Assembly: GCA_025353435.1 (NCBI GenBank)
Contig: JANXQR010000541.1
Location: forward strand, 1 to 5,021
Direction of reading: 5' to 3'
Length of the DNA: 5,021 nt
Origin: Acidobacteriota bacterium
GTDB taxonomy: Bacteria; Acidobacteriota; Terriglobia; Terriglobales; Acidobacteriaceae
A model generated the notes under the pieces. It saw only the letters and a list, made by a program, of their open reading frames with translations. It searched no databases and had not been told where the DNA came from. The translations under genes and the position numbers were made by a program. Numbering within the stretch: the first letter of the stretch is position 1; every line of letters begins with the position of its first letter. Below are positions 1 to 5,021 of the stretch, piece by piece.

Positions 1-356
1 GGCGCAACCACCGGCAGCGGCCTCCACAGCAGCGCGTCGATCAAGCGAAAGGCAGAAACACAAGCTCCCATCGCCAGCGCCAAAGAGAGAATGGCTGCCG
101 CTGAAGTTACCCGGTTTCGCCGTAACTGACGCCAACCAAAAATCACATCGGCCTTCAGCCCATCCAACCATCCCGCGACGAGGACGCGGCGGCTTGCTTC
201 CCGTTGCCGCAACATCGATCTGAAGACCTGGCGCACCTCCTTCGGATCGCGCCCTTCGGCAACCGCCTCTTCCATGTGCGACTCGAACTCTTCATTCAGT
301 TCGCGGTTCAATTGATCTCCGCGAAACACATTCCACACTCGCGTCCAAACCGACAT
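1..356 (-). CDS. ADOP-family (MacB/FtsX-like) ABC transporter permease, N-terminal part, runs off the window
   Basis: Reading leftward from the ATG at 356-354 gives 118 open codons with no stop, so the gene continues past position 1. The N-terminus has the two-part layout of the acidobacterial ADOP permeases. Residues about 16-60 are a charged cytoplasmic region starting LNRELNEEFESHMEEAVAEG. A linker GWLDGLKADVIFGWRQLRRN (62-81) follows, then a first membrane segment at about 84-105 (ILSLALAMGACVSAF) and the family signature LLWRPLP (109-115). The periplasmic MacB-like core and the remaining membrane segments lie outside the window. Family members are inner-membrane permeases of MacB-like ABC systems; the substrate cannot be read here. 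The start lies one base after the stop of the upstream padR gene and is preceded by GGGAGG at good spacing, so the two are very likely co-transcribed and translationally coupled. Family assignment is firm; function beyond transport or export is unknown. Confidence 0.9.
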   Translation of the reverse strand, partial: MSVWTRVWNVFRGDQLNRELNEEFESHMEEAVAEGRDPKEVRQVFRSMLRQREASRRVLVAGWLDGLKADVIFGWRQLRRNRVTSAAAILSLALAMGACVSAFRLIDALLWRPLPVVA

Positions 357-357
357 C

Positions 358-687
358 TCAAGCCTCCCGCAACACCCGGTTGATCGCTAAACTGACGGTG
401 GTCCACCGTGCCTCTTCCATTGCTAGCTGCTTCTTGCCAGCCGCCGTCAGGTGATAGATTCGCACCCGCTTGCCGTTCTCCTTTAACACCCACTCCGCGC
501 CAATACACCCCGCCTCTTCCATCCGGTGCAGCGCCGGATACAGCGACCCTTCCTCCGGGCTCAATACCTCGCCCGAAGTTTCCTTGATCGCCGTCATGAG
601 CGCGTATCCATGCAACTTCGGCCGCCGCGAAAGTATCGTCAGCACCAGCAGGTCGAGCGAGCCTTGGAATGTGTCTGTCTTTTTCAT
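358..687 (-). CDS. PadR-family winged-helix transcriptional regulator
   Basis: This is a 109-aa protein, the usual size of the short PadR subfamily (PadR-s1). The winged helix-turn-helix spans about residues 8-85. It opens with GSLDLLVLTILSRRPKLHGY, has the recognition-helix signature EEGSLYPALHRMEEAG (45-60), and carries the basic wing GKRVRIYHLTAAGKKQL (72-88). A short C-terminal helix follows for dimerisation. PadR proteins are cytosolic dimeric repressors that bind palindromes near their own promoters. In acidobacteria this short form is repeatedly found directly upstream of ADOP permease genes, as here, where the permease starts one base after the padR stop. The likely role is ligand-responsive repression of this operon; the ligand is unknown. 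The start at 687 fits the family N-terminus (MKKTDTFQGSLD). No clear Shine-Dalgarno site precedes it, and a promoter lies only a few bases upstream, so the mRNA may be almost leaderless. Confidence 0.95.
   Translation of the reverse strand: MKKTDTFQGSLDLLVLTILSRRPKLHGYALMTAIKETSGEVLSPEEGSLYPALHRMEEAGCIGAEWVLKENGKRVRIYHLTAAGKKQLAMEEARWTTVSLAINRVLREA
363..368 (-). promoter_or_regulatory. Shine-Dalgarno site of the permease gene
   Basis: GGGAGG on the minus strand lies six bases before the permease ATG and inside the last codons of padR. It decides the start at 356. With the stop-G-ATG junction (TGA, one base, ATG) it indicates translational coupling of the permease to padR. Confidence 0.75.
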
Positions 688-728
688 ACTAAGATGTCTT
701 GATATATAGATGACTTAGTAAAAGTCAA
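687..728 (-). promoter_or_regulatory. padR promoter with overlapping palindromic operator
   Basis: On the minus strand TTGACT (728-723) and TATATC (706-701) form a sigma70-like -35/-10 pair with a 16-base spacer. Between and over them lies an imperfect palindrome at 687-720, centred at 703.5. Its outer arms TACTAAG (687-693) and CTTAGTA (714-720) are perfect, its centre is ATATAT-like, and about 12 of 17 base pairs match. The palindrome covers the -10 element, the predicted transcription start (about 694) and the first base of the padR start codon. A bound PadR dimer would block transcription, which is the usual autoregulation mode of the family. The palindrome is seen directly; its use by this PadR is inferred. 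Confidence 0.6.
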
Positions 729-1166
729 GGGAGAATTCCCCGGTTTTTAAATTGGCTTCCAGCCTCCGGGAAATGGCGGGGCTTGAGAATGAGCTGAAAA
801 GGCAGCTCGGGAGCGCTATCGAAATTTGACTGAGCAACTTCAGTTGAAGTCCGCGGCTGCGTGAAACAAACGTCGATCAACAGAATATGCATGGTCTCAA
901 ACAGCGACAGGCCAAATCGTTCATTGAGCGCGTCTTAGGGATGATCGCAACGATTAGTCCTCGATAACGCACACGTCTCCGCGAATAAATCTGGAATAAC
1001 GTAGAATCGCCAATTCGCATTTTCGGTTTTGATCAGCCTGCAAACACGCTTTGGGCTGAATACGTAGCCGCAGGGATCTCGCGCCACTTCCAACCGGCGC
1101 CGGGACTGATAGCTGAGAGCCGAAAGCGACAGCCACCCATGCGGCCCACCCATTAAACTAAGAGAG
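729..1166. other. Intergenic region between divergent padR and oligopeptidase genes; no convincing gene
   Basis: About 440 bases less GC-rich than the flanking genes. Short open frames occur on the minus strand, but none has a ribosome site or a recognisable complete domain. A minus-strand frame at 725-892 (55 codons) has weak receiver-domain-like words. A small perfect dyad, ACTTCAGTTGAAGT, sits at 837-850. No tRNA, terminator hairpin or strong sigma70 promoter for the rightward peptidase gene could be identified. The bases just before its ATG (CTAAGAGAG) are purine-rich but too close to be a standard Shine-Dalgarno site. Confidence 0.5.
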
Positions 1167-3332
1167 ATGACTGAGCCAATAACGCTGCTTGCGCCGCCCG
1201 CCGCGCCCGTCGAACACACTGAGAAGCACCTCCACGGCCTCACCCTCACCGACGACTATGCTTGGCTCCGCGACAAGGAAAACCCCGAAGTCACCAAGTA
1301 CCTCGAGGCCGAAAACGCCTATGCCGAGGCCGTTACTGCCCCCCTCGCCCCCCTCCGCGAACAGCTCTACGACGAGATGCTCAGCCACATCAAGCAGACT
1401 GACATCTCAGTCCCCTACCGAGACGGTGACTACTGGTACTACACCCGCACCGAAGAGGGCCTCCAGTACGCCATCCACTGCCGCAAGAAGGGCGGCGAGG
1501 CCGGCCCCCGCGAATACACCGCCGAAGAGGTCATCCTCGACGGCAACGCCATGGCCGCCGGACTCCCCTTCTTCGCCATCGGCGCCATCGACATCTCCGA
1601 CGACGGTCGCTGGATGGCCTACTCCGTCGACACCACCGGCTTCCGCCAGTACACCCTCAAAATCATTGACCTGCACACCGGCGAAACCCTTTCCGGCAGT
1701 GTCGGGCGCGTCGGCTCCGTGGTCTGGGCCGCCGACAGCTTCAACCTCTTCTACACCGTTGAAGATCAGGAGCAAAAACGCCAGTACCAGCTCTACCGGC
1801 ACATGCGCGGCACCCCCTATGCCGCCGACTTGCTGGTCTTTGAGGAGGCGGACGAGCGCTTCAATCTCGGCGCCGGACGCACCCGCGACGGCAAGTACCT
1901 CATCATGGAGTCGTCCAGCCACACCACCACCGAATGCCATTACCTTCCCGCTGACAAGCCCGAAGACGACTTCCGCGTAATCGCACCCCGCAAGGATAAC
2001 CACGAGTACTACGTCGACCACCGCAACGACCTCTGGTTCATTCGCACCAACGACGTGGGACGCAACTTCCGCCTCGTCACTGCGCCGGTTGATTCCCCAG
2101 AGCCCGAAAACTGGACCGAACAGGTCGCCAACCGCCCCGATGTGATGCTTGAAGAGATCGACCTATTCAGCACATTCTATGTGGCATGTGAGCGCAAGGA
2201 TGGGCTGCCGCACATGCGCTCCTTCCGCTTCATCGGTGCGGGGCCGCTGACAGAATCGGCCGTGGAAATCGCCTTCCCTGAACCCGCCTACAGCGCCCAT
2301 CCGCACATCAACCGCGTCTTCGAGACCACCACCTTCCGGTACGCCTACCAGTCGCTCGTGTCTCCCGCCTCGGTGTACGAGTACGACCCCGAGAACGGAG
2401 CCTCCAAGCTCCTCAAGGAGCAGGAGGTCCCCGGCGGCTTCGACCGCACCCTGTACGCCAGCGAGCGCGTCCACGCCACTGCCGCCGACGGCGTCAAGGT
2501 TCCCATCTCCCTGGTTTATCGCAAGGACCAGTTCCGCCAAGGCAAGCCCGGCTCAAATCCTTTGTACGTCTATGGTTACGGCTCGTACGGCTATTCCCTG
2601 CCGCTGGGTTTCGGATCAAACCGCCTGAGCCTGCTCGATCGCGGCGTGGTGATGGCCTATGCCCACATCCGCGGCGGCGGCGACCTGGGAACACCCTGGC
2701 ACGACGCCGGCAAAATGCTGGTCAAGCGCAATACGTTCAGCGACTTTGTTGCCTGCGTCGAGTACCTGACCGCCGCCGGCTATGGCGACCCAGCCCGCGT
2801 GGCTGTCGAGGGCGGCTCGGCGGGCGGGCTTCTGATGGGCGCCATCGTCAACCTGCGGCCGAACTTGTTTCGTGTCGTTGTCTCCCACGTCCCGTTCGTC
2901 GACGTGATGAACACCATGCTCGACGCCTCGCTGCCGCTGACCGTTCCCGAGTACGAGGAATGGGGCAATCCCAACGAGGAACAATACTTCAAGTACATGT
3001 TGAGCTACTCGCCGTACGACAACTTAAAACACGGTAGTTACCCGACCATTCTGGTGAAGACAAGTTTGCACGACAGCCAGGTGATGTACTGGGAGCCGGC
3101 GAAGTATGTGGCCAAGCTGCGAACTCTCAAGACTGACTCCAATCCTTTGCTGCTGGTTACCAACATGAAGGCTGGCCATGGCGGGGCCAGCGGGCGGTAC
3201 GACTATCTGAAGGAAATTGCCTTCGATTACGCCTTTCTGCTGCGGGAACTTGCGATTGTTGGCCAGAAAAGCCTGACAAACACGGCAAAAGCGGTATTTC
3301 GTGCAAAAAATAAAACGGCCAAGTGCTTCTGA
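1167..3332 (+). CDS. ptrB: Oligopeptidase B (protease II), prolyl oligopeptidase family S9A
   Basis: Cytosolic serine peptidase that cuts short peptides after Arg or Lys; 721 aa with no signal peptide. The N-terminus (DDYAWLRDKENPEVTKYLEAE, residues about 29-49) is the family opening. A seven-bladed beta-propeller fills about residues 75-415 and gates access; the alpha/beta-hydrolase domain covers about 450-700. The nucleophile lies in EGGSAGG (Ser551, codon 2817-2819), with Asp636 in LHDSQV (3072-3074) and His671 in AGHGG (3177-3179). Ser-Asp and Asp-His gaps are 85 and 35 residues, as I recall for enterobacterial OpB (532, 617, 652). The two P1-pocket glutamates are present (Glu595, Glu597 in PEYEEWGNP). 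The two P2-pocket aspartates of enterobacterial enzymes are Pro479 and Gly481 here. A 26-residue Lys-rich tail (696-721) follows the last conserved helix. The start is chosen because the next 25 residues already fit the family. The gene appears monocistronic, with a terminator at 3511. Confidence 0.96.
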   Translation: MTEPITLLAPPAAPVEHTEKHLHGLTLTDDYAWLRDKENPEVTKYLEAENAYAEAVTAPLAPLREQLYDEMLSHIKQTDISVPYRDGDYWYYTRTEEGLQYAIHCRKKGGEAGPREYTAEEVILDGNAMAAGLPFFAIGAIDISDDGRWMAYSVDTTGFRQYTLKIIDLHTGETLSGSVGRVGSVVWAADSFNLFYTVEDQEQKRQYQLYRHMRGTPYAADLLVFEEADERFNLGAGRTRDGKYLIMESSSHTTTECHYLPADKPEDDFRVIAPRKDNHEYYVDHRNDLWFIRTNDVGRNFRLVTAPVDSPEPENWTEQVANRPDVMLEEIDLFSTFYVACERKDGLPHMRSFRFIGAGPLTESAVEIAFPEPAYSAHPHINRVFETTTFRYAYQSLVSPASVYEYDPENGASKLLKEQEVPGGFDRTLYASERVHATAADGVKVPISLVYRKDQFRQGKPGSNPLYVYGYGSYGYSLPLGFGSNRLSLLDRGVVMAYAHIRGGGDLGTPWHDAGKMLVKRNTFSDFVACVEYLTAAGYGDPARVAVEGGSAGGLLMGAIVNLRPNLFRVVVSHVPFVDVMNTMLDASLPLTVPEYEEWGNPNEEQYFKYMLSYSPYDNLKHGSYPTILVKTSLHDSQVMYWEPAKYVAKLRTLKTDSNPLLLVTNMKAGHGGASGRYDYLKEIAFDYAFLLRELAIVGQKSLTNTAKAVFRAKNKTAKCF

Positions 3333-3374
3333 ATGATGCGATTGCACACCGAAATGGGGGGAATTTTCGCTCAC

Positions 3375-3390
3375 CGTGATTTGGATCACG
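3375..3390. repeat. CRP/FNR-like palindrome in the peptidase 3' region
   Basis: CGTGATTTGGATCACG is a perfect 6-bp inverted repeat around TTGG. It fits the GTGA-N6-TCAC pattern bound by CRP-family regulators. It lies 43 bases after the peptidase stop, with no identifiable gene start next to it on either strand, so a regulatory role is doubtful. It could also simply form a small RNA hairpin. Confidence 0.4.
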
Positions 3391-3391
3391 T

Positions 3392-3459
3392 GGAGGAGGG
3401 ACTAAGGGACTGAGGGGCTGAGAGACTCCGAGGGAACAGGGACCGGGGACCACAGGACA
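3392..3459 (+). repeat. G-rich imperfect tandem repeat (GGGACTGA-like), possible G-quadruplex former
   Basis: A purine-rich tract of loosely repeated 8-9-base words (GGGACTAA, GGGACTGA, GGGGCTGA, GGGACCGG). Six runs of three or more G lie at 3398-3400, 3406-3408, 3414-3417, 3432-3434, 3439-3441 and 3445-3448, all on the strand that would be the 3' untranslated part of the peptidase mRNA. There is no open reading frame of interest here. Four consecutive G-runs can be chosen with loops of 14, 4 and 3 bases, so quadruplex folding is possible but unproven. Confidence 0.5.
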
Positions 3460-3510
3460 GATTGCCGAGTTGTGATGGGTGATGCGCATGAAATTCTCCT
3501 GAAAATGGAA

Positions 3511-3544
3511 AACGCCCGCTGGGTGGCGGGCGTTGCTTATTTTC
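3511..3544. terminator. Rho-independent terminator, probably bidirectional
   Basis: A perfect 9-bp GC-rich stem AACGCCCGC (3511-3519) and GCGGGCGTT (3526-3534) encloses the six-base loop TGGGTG. On the plus strand it is followed by GCTTATTTT, and on the minus strand by TTCCATTTTC directly after the TT of the stem. It sits between two convergent genes, about 180 bases past the peptidase stop and about 240 bases past the glycosidase stop, so it can end transcripts from both sides. Confidence 0.85.
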
Positions 3545-3777
3545 GATCTAATTCAATGATAGCGGGTTCGGGCAATTAATAATGGATTTTTGAATATATC
3601 TTTTCGCTTTGTTTTGTGCTGGTTGCAACGATTTCCACAGGTTTGGCACTTGACAGGTTTTTCCAGAGGGGCAAACGAGAGCCTTCCCGTCTGAATTAGG
3701 GTTGCGGTCCGCGTTTCGTCCTTCCATCCGAGTTTTTCCGCAGCCTGTGAAACTCCCGCCTCCCTCCGAAACGCCGG
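3545..3777. other. Noncoding 3' flank of the glycosidase gene; nothing recognised
   Basis: About 230 bases with an AT-rich left part (3545-3620) and no supported gene. The octamer ACAGGTTT occurs twice (3637-3644 and 3653-3660), and TTGACA occurs at 3650-3655 without a usable -10 element at normal spacing. I see no terminator or RNA gene in this stretch. Confidence 0.45.
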
Positions 3778-5021
3778 CTATCGGCAGGCGGGGTTGTCGG
3801 CTTTTTCGATGGCAAAGAAGGTGATGCTGGCGGGGGCGAGTTCGACCATTCCCGCACGCGTGGGGACGCCGTTGAATGCGGGCAGTTCGTCGCCGGGGCC
3901 GAGTTCGAGGGCGGTTCCATTCAGCAGTACTGTATCGTCCAGAAGCTCGTGGGAAGTGAGCATGTAGCGTTCGGAAGGCGCGGAGAGATCAATTCGCGCG
4001 GAGGCCGCGGTATTGGCGTTGATGGCGAGCAGGGCAACGCCGCCCGGCTGGCTGCGCAGACAGTGCGCGTAGAGACGAAGGCCTGGAGTCGAGGTGGGAC
4101 CGGCATCGAGAACTGTGGTGCCCATCAGGCGACGCCATGCGAGAGCGGCCCAATAGTTTGGACGCGGCCGGTAGGTCTTCTCGTCAAGCAGGCCATAGTC
4201 ACTGGCGGCGAGGGTGTTGTGCATGTGGACCTGGACGCCGCGTTTTGCCGATATGCCGAGCTGATTGAGATAGCGGAAGCTGTCAAGGAAGGTTGAAGCC
4301 CAGCGATCGCCGCCGCAAGCGGTCTGCGCGGTTTCTGTGTTCCAGAGCGGCTTGCCGGGCTCGAATTTGTCGCGAAGGTCGGCGTAAAAGGATTCCATCT
4401 TCTCTGCGCGGCCGAGCCAGTCGTCAGAGAGCGCTTTGTCGCTGCTGATGCCGGCCGATGCGGCGGGGCCGACGGCGCAGCGGCTGGAAATGCCGCCGTA
4501 GGAGTGATAGGAGATGGCATCGAAGACGGGGCCGGTGGCGGCGAGAATGTCAGCGCTGGCCACGGTCTTCATGGAGGCTGGCGCCAGCATGGATCCCTCA
4601 CCTACGCCGCCGGGACCGAGAAGGATTGTGTCTGGAGACCTGGCCTTGAGAAAGGGGCGGAAAACTTCCAGGTCACGCGCATAAGCCTTGGCGTCATAGC
4701 CCGGGGCGCGCCGCCCATGGCCGCGTAGGTGGGCTCGTTCATGAATTCGGCAGCCGCGATGCGACCTCCCGAGGCTTGCATGAAGGCGAGAAGTTTGTCG
4801 GCTTGGGCGGGGGTCCATGTGCCGGATGCGTCACGCGTGCCTGCGCTAAATGCGAAGGATGTGACGAGGTTGGCGTTGGCCGCGGCGGCGAAATCGATTA
4901 CGCCCTTCCATTGCGCACGAGTGAGCACGGCTTTGAATCCATCGGGAGGCGTGGCTGGGGCGGGGGCATCGGAATCCTGGAAGAAGGTGGTGTTGGCCCA
5001 GGTGCCGCTGACGCGCACATA
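3778..5021 (-). pseudogene. Glycoside hydrolase family 79 (heparanase / beta-glucuronidase type), 5'-truncated by the window and frameshifted
   Basis: Two minus-strand frames join into one protein of 414 visible residues if one base is added at 4700-4706. The first frame (5021 to about 4703) starts mid-gene with YVRVSGTWANTTFF and contains FMNEPT, whose Glu (codon 4736-4734) is the predicted acid/base. The second frame (about 4702 to 3778) contains PLWNTETAQTACGG, whose Glu (4335-4333) is the predicted nucleophile. Next come YGLLDEK, PRPNYWAAL and LMGTTVL, matching the end of the (beta/alpha)8 barrel of human heparanase, and a beta-sandwich domain ending APASITFFAIEKADNPACR. GH79 enzymes are retaining glycosidases that hydrolyse glucuronic acid linkages, either endo (heparanase) or exo; which applies cannot be told here. 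The signal peptide and roughly the first 70-100 residues lie beyond 5021. No other damage is visible, so the shift may be a sequencing error or a recent mutation. If real, the pieces separate the two catalytic glutamates and the enzyme is dead. Confidence 0.88.
4700..4706 (-). other. Frameshift site in the GH79 gene
   Basis: On the coding strand the run GCGCCCCGGGC lies where the protein match changes frame. The upstream frame reads MNEPTYAAMGGAP and then non-homologous residues to a stop at 4604-4602. The other frame resumes with GYDAKAYARDLEVFRPFLKA. One extra C would give GAPPGYDA and one extra G would give GAPRGYDA. A one-base loss in a GC homopolymer is the simplest reading. Confidence 0.8.

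Noticed and set aside
837..850. Perfect 6-bp-arm dyad ACTTCAGTTGAAGT in the intergenic region
   Set aside because: Short, isolated, not aligned with any promoter element or start codon, and of a size expected by chance.
935..1249. Minus-strand frame overlapping the start of the peptidase gene
   Set aside because: No ribosome site, no recognisable domain, and it overlaps the well-supported peptidase N-terminus.
1407..2021. Long open frames opposite to or in another phase of the peptidase gene (also 1189-1980 on the plus strand)
   Set aside because: They arise from the strong C bias at third codon positions. Their translations are low-complexity, and the S9A gene explains the interval fully.
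3632..3639. DnaA-box-like TTTCCACA
   Set aside because: A single imperfect copy with no cluster, AT-rich unwinding element or replication gene nearby.
3643..3660. Possible sigma54 or sigma70 promoter on the plus strand (TTGGCAC and TTGACA)
   Set aside because: The -24 element looks right, but the bases at -12 are AGGT rather than TTGC. The -10 for TTGACA would be AAACGA, which is poor, and no gene follows on that strand.
3949..4296. Plus-strand frame inside the glycosidase gene
   Set aside because: It lies antisense to a region with clear GH79 similarity, and its own translation has no family features.
4702..4818. Start codon at 4818 for the second GH79 frame (N-terminus MDPRPSRQ)
   Set aside because: Residues before GYDAKAY do not resemble the family, while the other frame in the same interval does. 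It is out-of-frame sequence before the frameshift, not a real N-terminus.

Overview
The window looks like a chromosomal segment of an acidobacterium (Acidobacteriota, probably the Terriglobia group). The main reason is the pair at the left end: a short PadR-type repressor followed at once by a permease with the N-terminus typical of the large ADOP family (acidobacterial duplicated-orphan permeases). GC-rich codon use and the divergent oligopeptidase fit this. The assignment is an inference from gene content.

Layout. Positions 1-728 (minus strand) hold a two-gene operon: a padR-family regulator (358-687), then the first 118 codons of an ADOP/MacB-like ABC permease (1-356) that leaves the window. 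Its promoter overlaps a 34-bp imperfect palindrome that reaches the padR start codon, which suggests autorepression. Positions 729-1166 are a roughly 440-bp intergenic stretch with no convincing gene. Positions 1167-3332 (plus strand) encode a complete cytosolic oligopeptidase B (family S9A, 721 aa) with an intact Ser551-Asp636-His671 triad. Positions 3333-3777 lie between convergent genes. They contain a CRP-like palindrome, a G-rich imperfect repeat able to form G-quadruplexes, and a strong hairpin terminator (3511-3534) that could serve both strands. Positions 3778-5021 (minus strand) encode most of a glycoside hydrolase family 79 enzyme of the heparanase type. It is cut off at its 5' end by the window edge and broken by a one-base frameshift at 4700-4706, between its two catalytic glutamates.

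The three units show no obvious functional link. The regulator and permease form one regulated transport or export unit, the peptidase is a single-gene housekeeping-type protein, and the glycosidase is probably secreted. I found no CRISPR array, RNA gene, insertion sequence, phage gene or novel defence-type system. The points most worth following are the GH79 frameshift and its animal-heparanase-like cysteine pair, the altered S2 pocket of the oligopeptidase, the padR promoter palindrome, and the G-rich tract downstream of the peptidase.
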